64,000 nt of DNA from Phocaeicola_A sp036804505 (GTDB lineage: Bacteria; Bacteroidota; Bacteroidia; Bacteroidales; Bacteroidaceae): contig DAIRSI010000007.1 in NCBI GenBank assembly GCA_036804505.1, positions 62,001-126,000 of the forward strand, in the 5' to 3' direction. The notes under the pieces are model-generated. The model was not told the origin of the DNA, did no database searches, and saw nothing but the letters and a program-made list of their open reading frames with translations. The position numbers and the translations under genes are program-made. Position 1 is the stretch's first letter. Every line of letters starts with the position of its first letter. Shown here piece after piece: positions 25,024-33,274 of this stretch.

Positions 25024-26040
25024 ATGGATGAAGCTGATATAAGAATGCAACATTTGTTGCCTTTGTATTATGAAGGCAAGCTGGATGAAAAAGAATCTCA
25101 AGAGGTTCTAAACTGGATCCGTTTGTCTGTAGAAAATCAATCGATTGCTTTGCAGATTAAGAAGGTCTATCAAAATACTGATACATTATATGCATTGAAT
25201 AAAGTAGATACAGAAAAAGCTTTGAATATTGTTCACAATAAAATGAACAAATCCAATAAAGTTTATTTATTCATGAAATGGACCCAACGTGTTGCCGCAA
25301 TCTTGTCCATTCCTCTTTTAATAATTACATTGGTTCAATATAACAGACATCAGAATGGTAACGAAACAAAAAACATAACTCTTTCGACAAATCCAGGGAT
25401 GATCGCCTCAGCAACACTTCCTGATGGAACAAAAGTTACTTTGAATTCTGCTTCTTCCATTGTTTATCCATCTCATTTTGATGGAAGTTCAAGGGATATT
25501 CAATTGAAAGGGGAGGCTTATTTTGATGTGACAAAGGACAAAAAGCATCCGTTTATTGTCCATACAAACAAGAATGCTTCTATTTTGGTACATGGAACTA
25601 AATTTGATGTAGAAACTTATTCTGATGACGAAAATATTACTGCAACTTTGGTTTCAGGTAGCATTTCTCTTTCATACATGAAGGATAGTGTGTGGAGAAG
25701 CCATCAACTTACACCTGGGAATAAAATAGTTTATTCTCCCGAAAAACAAGAAATTCATGTGGAAAGAGCACAAATTGATGTCATCACTTCATGGAAAGAC
25801 GGTAAACTGATATTTAGAAATACTCCACTTAATGAGACTCTGAATAGTTTGTCAAAGCGATACAATGTAGAATTTGTAGTGAAGAATCCTAAATGCTATG
25901 AAAATTCATTTACAGGAACTTTGGTCAATCAGCGACTGGAAAGAATAATGGAATATTTTCACATATCTTCCGGTATGAATTTTAAATACAAAGAAGACTG
26001 CAATATAGACAAAGAAAAACAAGTAATAGAAATTTATTAA
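25024..26040 (+). CDS. FecR-family anti-sigma factor (locus A)
   Basis: Starting at MDEADIRMQHLL (25024), the 338-residue protein has a cytoplasmic N-terminal sigma-binding part (1-85) and one membrane segment (RVAAILSIPLLIITLVQY, about 90-108). The periplasmic FecR domain lies at about 125-225 (ATLPDGTKVTLNSASSI, KGEAYFDVTKDKKHPFIV, ILVHGTKFDVETY). The C-terminal DUF4974 module (about 265-335) ends in NQRLERIMEYF. It holds the sigma factor at the membrane until the STN domain of the SusC protein signals. It is divergent from the sigma gene and followed by a 158-base structured leader before susC. Confidence 0.93.
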   Translation: MDEADIRMQHLLPLYYEGKLDEKESQEVLNWIRLSVENQSIALQIKKVYQNTDTLYALNKVDTEKALNIVHNKMNKSNKVYLFMKWTQRVAAILSIPLLIITLVQYNRHQNGNETKNITLSTNPGMIASATLPDGTKVTLNSASSIVYPSHFDGSSRDIQLKGEAYFDVTKDKKHPFIVHTNKNASILVHGTKFDVETYSDDENITATLVSGSISLSYMKDSVWRSHQLTPGNKIVYSPEKQEIHVERAQIDVITSWKDGKLIFRNTPLNETLNSLSKRYNVEFVVKNPKCYENSFTGTLVNQRLERIMEYFHISSGMNFKYKEDCNIDKEKQVIEIY

Positions 26041-26050
26041 CCATAAAAAA

Positions 26051-26075
26051 TTAATGCTATGTTGATACATTCACC
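26051..26075 (+). promoter_or_regulatory. conserved bipartite element upstream of susC (locus A)
   Basis: TTAAT (26051) - N3 - ATG (26059) - N5 - ACATTCACC (26067-26075). The same three words at identical spacing occur at 57564-57588 in locus D. The position just before the leader hairpins fits an ECF-dependent susC promoter or another shared leader element. Confidence 0.5.
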
Positions 26076-26084
26076 TTAAGAAAG

Positions 26085-26155
26085 AAAAACATGCAGAAAA
26101 GTATTGGCGTACCTTTCTGCATGAAATAACACAATTTACTATCTGTTTGGCGACA
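26085..26155 (-). ncRNA. candidate cis-antisense sRNA opposite the susC leader (locus A)
   Basis: On the minus strand the hairpin 26090-26123 is followed by TTTTTCTTT (26089-26081), an intrinsic terminator. A possible -7 box, TAGGTTTG, is at 26161-26168. These would bound a transcript of about 70 bases starting inside hairpin B and covering the whole leader structure. Antisense RNAs in this position (the DonS type) are known from Bacteroides fragilis glycan loci. The -33 box is poor (CAAA at 26186, spacing 17), so the ends are approximate. Confidence 0.4.
26090..26123. promoter_or_regulatory. susC leader hairpin A, loop TTGGCG (locus A)
   Basis: Arms 26090-26099 and 26114-26123 are perfect (CATGCAGAAA/TTTCTGCATG). 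They continue past one A/C mismatch into GTA/TAC (26101-26103, 26110-26112) and close on loop TTGGCG (26104-26109). Locus D has the same architecture with an unrelated stem. Confidence 0.8.
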
Positions 26156-26159
26156 GATA
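26140..26159. promoter_or_regulatory. susC leader hairpin B, loop TTGGCG (locus A)
   Basis: Seven-base perfect arms TATCTGT (26140-26146) and ACAGATA (26153-26159) present the same loop TTGGCG (26147-26152) as hairpin A. The loop starts with UUGG, a YUNR U-turn motif common in antisense-RNA recognition loops. Confidence 0.75.
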
Positions 26160-26198
26160 ACAAACCTATTTTTTTAAACTAAATCCAAATACAAATTT

Positions 26199-29100
26199 AT
26201 GAAAAAATTATTGAATCTAATACCACTGCAGATGAAAGTAACTTTTTTTATGCTTTTTTGCTTTGTCGGCTTACTCTCAGCTAGTAACAGTTACGCACAA
26301 AGGGCTTTACTAAACTTTAATTCGCAAACGCGAACCATTTATGAAGTGTTGAACGATATAGAAAAACAAACGGACTTTACGTTTTTCTATAATAACAAGC
26401 AAATTAATCTTTCACGTAAAGTGAATCTGAGTGTTAAAAATGAAAATGTATTCCAAGTATTGGATAAGCTTTTCTCTGGAACAGGGACCACCTACAAGGT
26501 TCTGGACAAGAGCATTATTCTTTCTTCAAAAGGGACTGAAAATGTCAATGCTTCAATGTCTCAGCAACGCGGAAACATTCTAAAAGGAAAAGTCGTAGAT
26601 GATAAAGGCGAACCAATTATCGGAGCAAGTATTCTGGAAAAGGGAACTACAAATGGTACCATAACTGATGTTGATGGTAATTTTTCTTTATCGGTTTCCG
26701 GTAAGTCTCGGGTTGTAGTTTCCTATATTGGATATGTTTCTCAGGAGTTGGAAGCTAAAACTCCTCTTAAGGTTGTATTGAAAGAAGACAATAAAACTCT
26801 GGATGAAGTAGTCGTTATCGGTTATGGTAGCGTTAAAAAATCCAATTTGACTTCTTCCGTATCAAAAATCACAAACGATGCATTAGAGAATAGACCGGTT
26901 TCAAGTGTCAGCGAAGCTTTCCAAGGACAGTTGGCCGGCGTTCAAGCACAGGCTTCAAGCGGGGGTATACCGGGAGAAGAACTCACGATTAGAATCCGTG
27001 GTATCAATACGATTAACGGAGACAGTAGTCCTCTTTATGTAATCGACGGAGTTCCACGTGATAACATGAGTGATATTAATCCTTCGGATATTGCCACAAT
27101 TCAGATATTAAAGGATGCTTCGGCAACTTCTATTTATGGTTCACGTGGTGCTAATGGTGTCGTACTTATCGAGACCAAGTCTGGGTCAGGTAAGCCGACC
27201 ATTACTTTCGATGCCTATTATGGTATACAGACTCCCGAAAAGAAACTGGATCTTATGAACGGTCCAGAATGGGTAGCCTACAATATGTGGTACAGAAATG
27301 CATCATATATCCGTTCCGGAGGTTCAATGAGCGATCCAATGTCTTCAAGACCGGCAGGATATCGGATTCCTTCTTTTTGGAGTACAACAAATAGCTTTAC
27401 TGATTGGCAGAGTGAAATACTTCGTACGGCTCCAATTCAGAATTATGAGGCATCAGCTTCGGCGAGCGGTGATATGGGAAATATATTCATGTCTGTAGGG
27501 TATATGGACCAAGACGGTATTGTAAAGTCTACCAATTACAATCGTTATAATATCCGTGTAAACGGAACTCTAAACATTACCAAGAATTTTAAGATTGGTA
27601 CGAATATATCTTTCTCCGATTCCAATCAGGATAATGCCAGTGCTAACCTTGGTGACCGTCAGGGAAAGGATTCTCCTGTCCATCATGCATTGATGATGTC
27701 TCCATTGGTTGCTCCGGGAGTTTGTGTACGAACTCCAAGCAATACTGCAGGAATTCCTATTTCTACTGAAACTTCTGATGATTGGGGAGCAAACTGGATA
27801 GATCCTTTGGCTCAATTGCAAAACACTATTGACAACACAAAAACTAATCGTGTGCAGGCTTCTTTGTGGGGAGAGTGGAAAGTTCTTCCTTCTCTGACAT
27901 ATAAAGTGCAATATAGCAATAATTATGATGGTATAACTTATGAATATTTTCAACCGGCATCGGTAAATAGAAGTGCTTATAAATCATCGGGTACTTCATA
28001 TACGTCACGGACAAACGATTGGGTACTTCAAAATACTTTGACTTTTGATAAGCAGTTTGGTATTCATCACCTGAACGTCTTGTTAGGTCAAAGTGCAGAG
28101 AAGCAGAAATATTTTATTGCTAATCTGGAAGCATCTGGTTGGCCTTATGAAAATGTCAATACACTGAATGTCGCTTCAACAGCGGTTACTGCAACCACAA
28201 GTAAAACTACATATTCCAATGCATCTTTTTTTGGACGTTTGAGTTATGACTTTATGGAAAAGTATCTTTTCACGGCTAGTGTTCGTCATGATGGCTCATC
28301 TCGTTTCGGATCCAATGCAAAATGGGGAACTTTCCCATCCTTCTCTGCAGGTTGGAAGCTCAATGAGGAAAAATTCATGAAGAATGTTAATTGGATAAAT
28401 TTGTTGAAGATCCGCGGGTCTTTCGGTACTTCTGGAAATGACCGCATAGGTGATTATGAATATATGTCACAATTGGGTACATATTATTCTGCTTACGGTG
28501 AAACAAAACAATCAGGAGCTGCTGCTGCAAATATTGCAAATCAGGACTTAAAGTGGGAGCAGACTCAATCCATTGACTTTGGTTTTGATCTCTCGGCATT
28601 CCGTAATCGCTTGCAATTCAATTTCGATTATTATACGAATACAACAAAAAATCTTCTCTTTGATGTCCCCGTTCCATATACAACTGGTTTCGGTTCTACA
28701 CTCACCAATATCGGAAAAATCCGAAATTCAGGTTGGGAAGTTGATATTACGTCTCATAACATTGACGGAAAGTTCAAATGGGACACTAATCTGAACTTGT
28801 CTCATAATAATAATAAGGTCCTTGAAATGGGAACAAATACCAGCCAGATTATTTCTTCTATTAATGGCGGACAGTTCATTACAAAGGTAGGTGGTCAGGT
28901 ATCACAATTCTATATTTTGCCAACAAATGGATATTTATCTGCAAGTGATTTTGATTCGAATGGAAAAGCATTGGTTCCTATCCTTGCAGGTGAGGAAGAA
29001 GGAAATTATAAGTATATTGATGGAAATGGAGATGGAAAAATCAATTCAGATGACTTTGTAGCCTATGGCAGTAATCTTCCTGATTTGACTTGGGGTTTAA

Positions 29101-29618
29101 CGAACAAGTTTGCATATAAGAATTTTGAATTGAGTCTGTTGCTTCAAGGTCAGTTTGGCGGTGATATTTATTTTCTTGGTGCTCGTCATATCGACTGTGG
29201 ATTTTCCGGCCGCACATCTTACAGTCGTTGGTTAAGATGTTATAAGACTGACGAACTGAAAGCTGCTATACCCACAGAATATTGTGAAGCTCATGGCATT
29301 GACATGTCGTGGGACGGGAAGACACAAAATGCATTTAATTGGGCTGATGATACCAATTCCCGTGTTTACGATGCGACTTATGTCAGGATCAAGAACATTA
29401 CTTTGAGTTATAATATGCCTACAAAACTTTTGAAAGGACTGAAAGTTCAAAGATTCAAGATCTACGGATCAGTTGACAACGTATATACCTTTAGCGATTA
29501 TCCGGGTTACACGCCCGAAACCAGTAGTTATGGTAATGGGACGACACAACTAGGTGTAGATTACAGCACTTATCCATTAAGTAGAAGATATACCTTAGGT
29601 TTCAATTTAACTTTCTAA
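26199..29618 (+). CDS. SusC/RagA TonB-dependent transporter with STN signalling domain (locus A)
   Basis: The 1139-residue outer-membrane protein has a signal peptide to about residue 33 (SNSYAQ). An STN domain (about 40-105: FFYNNKQINLSRKVNLSV) follows, then a CarboxypepD_reg-like domain (about 122-200: GKVVDDKGEPIIGASILEKG) and a TonB plug starting LDEVVVIGYGSVKK. The plug contains GVQAQASSGGIPG and ILKDASATSIYGSRGANGV. A 22-strand barrel ends in an aromatic residue (FNLTF). The STN domain marks it as a transducing transporter working with the FecR/ECF pair. The susD partner starts 19 bases after its stop. It takes up an oligosaccharide, identity unknown. Confidence 0.96.
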   Translation: MKKLLNLIPLQMKVTFFMLFCFVGLLSASNSYAQRALLNFNSQTRTIYEVLNDIEKQTDFTFFYNNKQINLSRKVNLSVKNENVFQVLDKLFSGTGTTYKVLDKSIILSSKGTENVNASMSQQRGNILKGKVVDDKGEPIIGASILEKGTTNGTITDVDGNFSLSVSGKSRVVVSYIGYVSQELEAKTPLKVVLKEDNKTLDEVVVIGYGSVKKSNLTSSVSKITNDALENRPVSSVSEAFQGQLAGVQAQASSGGIPGEELTIRIRGINTINGDSSPLYVIDGVPRDNMSDINPSDIATIQILKDASATSIYGSRGANGVVLIETKSGSGKPTITFDAYYGIQTPEKKLDLMNGPEWVAYNMWYRNASYIRSGGSMSDPMSSRPAGYRIPSFWSTTNSFTDWQSEILRTAPIQNYEASASASGDMGNIFMSVGYMDQDGIVKSTNYNRYNIRVNGTLNITKNFKIGTNISFSDSNQDNASANLGDRQGKDSPVHHALMMSPLVAPGVCVRTPSNTAGIPISTETSDDWGANWIDPLAQLQNTIDNTKTNRVQASLWGEWKVLPSLTYKVQYSNNYDGITYEYFQPASVNRSAYKSSGTSYTSRTNDWVLQNTLTFDKQFGIHHLNVLLGQSAEKQKYFIANLEASGWPYENVNTLNVASTAVTATTSKTTYSNASFFGRLSYDFMEKYLFTASVRHDGSSRFGSNAKWGTFPSFSAGWKLNEEKFMKNVNWINLLKIRGSFGTSGNDRIGDYEYMSQLGTYYSAYGETKQSGAAAANIANQDLKWEQTQSIDFGFDLSAFRNRLQFNFDYYTNTTKNLLFDVPVPYTTGFGSTLTNIGKIRNSGWEVDITSHNIDGKFKWDTNLNLSHNNNKVLEMGTNTSQIISSINGGQFITKVGGQVSQFYILPTNGYLSASDFDSNGKALVPILAGEEEGNYKYIDGNGDGKINSDDFVAYGSNLPDLTWGLTNKFAYKNFELSLLLQGQFGGDIYFLGARHIDCGFSGRTSYSRWLRCYKTDELKAAIPTEYCEAHGIDMSWDGKTQNAFNWADDTNSRVYDATYVRIKNITLSYNMPTKLLKGLKVQRFKIYGSVDNVYTFSDYPGYTPETSSYGNGTTQLGVDYSTYPLSRRYTLGFNLTF

Positions 29619-29637
29619 CCCTTAATACTAAACAAAC

Positions 29638-31131
29638 ATGAAAAATATATCAAAAACAATTTGGCTTTTAATGTTATGTGCTTCGGGTTCATTGCTTACA
29701 AGCTGTAGCGATTTTCTCGCTCCAAAAGCAGAGTCCTTATATACAACAGAAACATTTTATACCTCACAGCAGGATTTCGAATTAGCTATTTCGGCAGTTT
29801 ATGCTGTACAGCAAGATGTTTACGACGGGCAGAATGGAATGTTGCATTTCCTGATCGCACGTAGTGATGATTCCAATTCAGTCAATACGAATTTGTATTC
29901 TGATGGTGCAGAAACTTTTACCGATACATCTAGTGGAACTTGTACGGCTAACATCTGGCAAAGTATGTATAAGATAATCACTCGCTGTAACAGTATTTTA
30001 ATACGTATAGACGCTGTGAATTTTGATGATACGTCTGTCAAAAATTATATCAAAGGCGAGGCTTATGCAATGCGTGCCTGGGCTTATGATAATTTGGGCA
30101 AATTCTTTGGTGGAGTTCCTTTGATTGTTAATGCTGAGTATTCTACGGCAGAGATTTATACAATTAAGCGTTCTTCTCAGGATGAAACTTTTGCACAGGC
30201 TGTCAGTGACTATAAAGCGGCAATCGATCTTCTTCCTGCAGCATGGGGAAGTGATGATGCCGGAAGAGTAACCAAATATGCCGCAGATGCCGCTTTGGGT
30301 CGCTTGTTTATGTTTATGAACCAGCCGGCAAACGCCCGGACATATCTTGAGGCAGTTATAAATTCAGGAGTCTATTCCTTAGCTGCAAATTATGAAGATT
30401 GCTTTAATGATGCCTATGATAACAACGTCTCAAAAGATCGTGTTTGGGAGGTTCAATATATTGGCGGATTGACTGGAGAAGGCCAGACTTTCAGCGAATC
30501 CTGTATGCCCGAAGGTTATAGTGGCACAGAGGGTTATGCTCTACGTGGTGCAAGTTCTGCCATGCAAGTGTCTACAGATATGGTTAGTGCTTATGAAAGT
30601 GGAGATTACCGTCAGAAAATTGCAACATCTGACCAAATTAAGGGTACAGGTGCTGTAGGCTACACGTGGTGTACGAAGTATAGTCGTCATACTTATCAGC
30701 CACAATCCGGAACGGATTGGGCAAACAATCTACCTATTATTCGTTATTCTGACGTTCTTTTGATGGAAGCTGAGGCTATCAATGCAACGGATGGACCAAC
30801 ATCCACTGCCATTGCATATGTAAATGCGGTAAGAAACCGTGCTAAATTAGCTAATCTTACTTCAGCTCAAACAGCTACTGCAGCAACATTACTTACAGCA
30901 ATCAAACATGAACGCAGAGCAGAATTTATGTTTGAAGGTTTGCGCTGGTTCGATTTGGTTCGTTGGAACGATTTTGTTTCGATCATGCAGACTTTCCTTA
31001 ATGCATCAGATGAAGGCAATGGCAGGTATTCTAATAATGTACAATCATTCCGTTCAGTGTTTGCAATACCACAAACAGAGATTGACCGTTATGACAATAC
31101 TGGCGTTATGTGGCAGAATGAAGGTTATTAA
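29638..31131 (+). CDS. SusD/RagB surface lipoprotein (locus A)
   Basis: The 497-residue lipoprotein has a type II signal peptide with lipobox LLTSC (cysteine at about 23), followed by SDFL, an acidic surface-export type start. SusD-like helical repeats appear throughout, e.g. IKGEAYAMRAWAYDNLGKFFGGVPL and ALLTAIKHERRAEFMFEGLRWFDLVRWNDF, the typical C-terminal SusD motif. It caps the SusC barrel and binds the glycan. No glycosidase follows, and the operon ends at the terminator 31264-31306. Confidence 0.95.
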   Translation: MKNISKTIWLLMLCASGSLLTSCSDFLAPKAESLYTTETFYTSQQDFELAISAVYAVQQDVYDGQNGMLHFLIARSDDSNSVNTNLYSDGAETFTDTSSGTCTANIWQSMYKIITRCNSILIRIDAVNFDDTSVKNYIKGEAYAMRAWAYDNLGKFFGGVPLIVNAEYSTAEIYTIKRSSQDETFAQAVSDYKAAIDLLPAAWGSDDAGRVTKYAADAALGRLFMFMNQPANARTYLEAVINSGVYSLAANYEDCFNDAYDNNVSKDRVWEVQYIGGLTGEGQTFSESCMPEGYSGTEGYALRGASSAMQVSTDMVSAYESGDYRQKIATSDQIKGTGAVGYTWCTKYSRHTYQPQSGTDWANNLPIIRYSDVLLMEAEAINATDGPTSTAIAYVNAVRNRAKLANLTSAQTATAATLLTAIKHERRAEFMFEGLRWFDLVRWNDFVSIMQTFLNASDEGNGRYSNNVQSFRSVFAIPQTEIDRYDNTGVMWQNEGY

Positions 31132-31263
31132 GATCTTTATGAAACAATAAATTTAACAGACCTCATGGAACGATTTTCAATATAAAACTTTATAGTTTTT
31201 CTGTTCCGATTTGTTTCCATGAGTAATCTTACGAATAAAACAGGTTAATATTTTATTTTTTGA

Positions 31264-31310
31264 AAAACGCACTTAACATGTTGTGAAACAATGTTAGGTG
31301 TGTTTTTTGT
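31264..31310 (+). terminator. intrinsic terminator of locus A susCD
   Basis: Sixteen paired positions (31264-31279 with 31291-31306, two as G-U) surround an 11-base loop and are followed by T-rich sequence. Confidence 0.85.
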
Positions 31311-31364
31311 TTATTTTTTATTGAAAAGTATAGTGCTAGTATTTTATGAGTTTAATATTTTTTA

Positions 31365-31372
31365 TATATTTG
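31365..31372 (+). promoter_or_regulatory. candidate -7 element for locus B
   Basis: TATATTTG fits TAnnTTTG. It lies about 150 bases before the sigma gene, with no clear -33 box. Confidence 0.3.
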
Positions 31373-31520
31373 TGCGTTAAAACATTTTTAAGAATATCAT
31401 ATAGAATTCTGTAGAGGTGTTTCTGATAGAAAATGGTTTGGTTGCAGCTTGATAATAGATCTTTAACCTTTTATGAAAAATTTGTTTGGGTTTATATAGT
31501 ATTAATTAAAATAACGGACA

Positions 31521-32084
31521 ATGATTATAACAGATTTTGAAGAATTGTTTTTTCGTCGTCTGCAAGAAGGAGACGTCAGGGCTTTTTCTGATTTGTTCGA
31601 TCAATACCATCGTTTGATATATACATTGGCTTATCGATATCTGAAATCACGTGAAGAAGCGGAAGATACTGTTCAATTTACCTTCATGAGGGTATGGGAA
31701 CAGAAAGAAATTCTGGATTTTTCCAATGGAGTCAGAAGCTTACTTTTTACCGTTGCAAAGAACTATATCCTTAATGAACTGAGACATAAACAGGTTGTTT
31801 TGGAAAAACACAGTGAAATGACTCAGGAAGAGGAACAACATGATGAATCTTTCTTATCGAAATTTGAATTGGAAGATATCAAAGTACATTTGCGTAAAGC
31901 CATAGCCAAGTTGCCTCCTCAGAAACGAAAAATATGTAAATTGAAAATAGAACGTGGTTGGTCTAATCAGCAAGTTGCTGAAGAATTGGATATTAGCATA
32001 CCAACAGTTAAGTCACATTACACGCAGGCCATTAAGAAATTAAAAGATATCATGGGTAAAGGTCTCGTTTTGTTTTTATGGTAA
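31521..32084 (+). CDS. ECF RNA polymerase sigma factor (locus B)
   Basis: The 187-residue ECF factor has region 2 (AFSDLFDQYHRLIYTLAYRYLKSREEAEDTVQFTFMRVWE) and region 4 (LPPQKRKICKLKIERGWSNQQVAEELDISIPTVKSHYTQAIKKL). It differs clearly from the sigma factors of loci A and D, and unlike them it is collinear with its anti-sigma gene, 86 bases upstream. It should drive the SusC/SusD pair at 33275-38599. Confidence 0.93.
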   Translation: MIITDFEELFFRRLQEGDVRAFSDLFDQYHRLIYTLAYRYLKSREEAEDTVQFTFMRVWEQKEILDFSNGVRSLLFTVAKNYILNELRHKQVVLEKHSEMTQEEEQHDESFLSKFELEDIKVHLRKAIAKLPPQKRKICKLKIERGWSNQQVAEELDISIPTVKSHYTQAIKKLKDIMGKGLVLFLW

Positions 32085-32170
32085 AATTAATGGCGTAATA
32101 GTTAATTAAAAAGAAAAAAGTAATACTTAATACCCATGAAAAGTGTTTTTATTGAAAAAGCGGGAGAAAA

Positions 32171-33166
32171 ATGAGATTAGAAGAAGAAACGATAGATAGA
32201 TATTTGAATGAAGATAGAAATTCTGGTTGGCAAAAGAATTTTGTGAATATGATGGGGACTGAAGAGGGTGTCTCCATCCTGTCACAAACTTTAGACAAGG
32301 ATGCTAATGCCGTCACAGAGGAAAATACAGAAAAATGGTTGAATCATGAGATTCCTTCAGAAAAGATGAAAGCACGTTTCTTTAGTGCAATAAAGAAACC
32401 ACGGAAGAGATTCTTTTGGTTAAAAGTTGCTGCTATAGTTATACCTTTCATTTTTTTGTCGGGAAGTGTTTTCTTTTTATCGGAAAGACTAGGCGTCTTT
32501 TCAGAACCGGAATACGAATCTATTGTAGCTCCGTGTGGAGAACAAATACAAGTAGTGCTTCAAGATGGCACGAAAGTTCAATTAAATTCAGCTTCCAAGT
32601 TACGTTATCCGAAAAATTTCGGTTTATTTAGCCGCAAGGTCGAACTGTCTGGAGAGGCTTATTTCTCAGTAACAAAAGATAGAGACAGGCCCTTTATCGT
32701 TGATTTGAAAGGTGTAGCGGTACGGGTTCTTGGAACCCAATTTAATGTCAAGGCATATAAGGAGGAACCGTTTGTCCATGTTATGCTTGACAAAGGAAGC
32801 GTTCAATTGGAAGATTTGATAGATCATGCATATTCTTTGAAACCGGGAGAAACAGCCGGATATGATAGAAGAAATGGCTCCTGTGTAATAACAAAAATCA
32901 AGAATAAGGATGATATTGTAGGTTGGCGTTCACATAGTTTGAATTTTTATCATGTACAATTGTTTGAGATTCTGAAAACATTGGAACGTCAATATGACAT
33001 CAATTTTATTGTAAGAGACAAAAATCTTTTAAAGGTTCGCTTTACGTTGTCTACCAGCAAGATGCAGATAACGGATATCTTGAAAGATTTGGAAAAGGTT
33101 TCATTCGTTCAATTTTCCGATACAGACAGTCATCATACATTTGTTGTTTCATCAAAAATAAAATAA
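32171..33166 (+). CDS. FecR-family anti-sigma factor (locus B)
   Basis: The 331-residue protein has a cytoplasmic N-terminus (1-80), one membrane helix (LKVAAIVIPFIFLSGSVFFL, about 85-105) and a periplasmic FecR domain (about 125-220: VVLQDGTKVQLNSASKLRYP, LSGEAYFSVTKDRDRPFIV, VLGTQFNVKAY). The C-terminal DUF4974-like domain (about 255-325) includes LFEILKTLERQYDINFIV. It should pair with the sigma factor just upstream and with the STN domain of SusC at 33275. No tandem TTGGmG hairpins lie between it and susC, in contrast to loci A and D. Confidence 0.93.
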   Translation: MRLEEETIDRYLNEDRNSGWQKNFVNMMGTEEGVSILSQTLDKDANAVTEENTEKWLNHEIPSEKMKARFFSAIKKPRKRFFWLKVAAIVIPFIFLSGSVFFLSERLGVFSEPEYESIVAPCGEQIQVVLQDGTKVQLNSASKLRYPKNFGLFSRKVELSGEAYFSVTKDRDRPFIVDLKGVAVRVLGTQFNVKAYKEEPFVHVMLDKGSVQLEDLIDHAYSLKPGETAGYDRRNGSCVITKIKNKDDIVGWRSHSLNFYHVQLFEILKTLERQYDINFIVRDKNLLKVRFTLSTSKMQITDILKDLEKVSFVQFSDTDSHHTFVVSSKIK

Positions 33167-33274
33167 ATTTTAATTTGAACTCATACCTGGCATAAAGTGA
33201 AGTGTTAGCTTATATAGATGAAGTGAAATATATTCATTATAATAAATCTAATACTAACTTTAAAAATCTTATTT

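Larger units (their letters stand above)
31132..31520. other. 389-base intergenic region with terminator and promoter, no gene
   Basis: From left to right: an inverted repeat CTCATGGAA/TTCCATGAG (31162-31170, 31215-31223) with a long loop, the terminator 31264-31306, and a TATATTTG -7-like element (31365-31372) about 150 bases upstream of the locus B sigma gene. The 5' leader of that gene shows no structure I recognise. Confidence 0.5.

Noticed and set aside
27054..27070. GTTCCACGTGA inside susC, an 11-base match to the parS core
   Set aside because: The right half diverges from the palindrome and it lies in the conserved plug coding sequence; chance is the simpler explanation.
33167..33274. 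Search for a TTGGmG hairpin pair in the locus B leader
   Set aside because: None found. This locus has a different sigma factor and gene arrangement, so the leader design appears limited to loci A and D.
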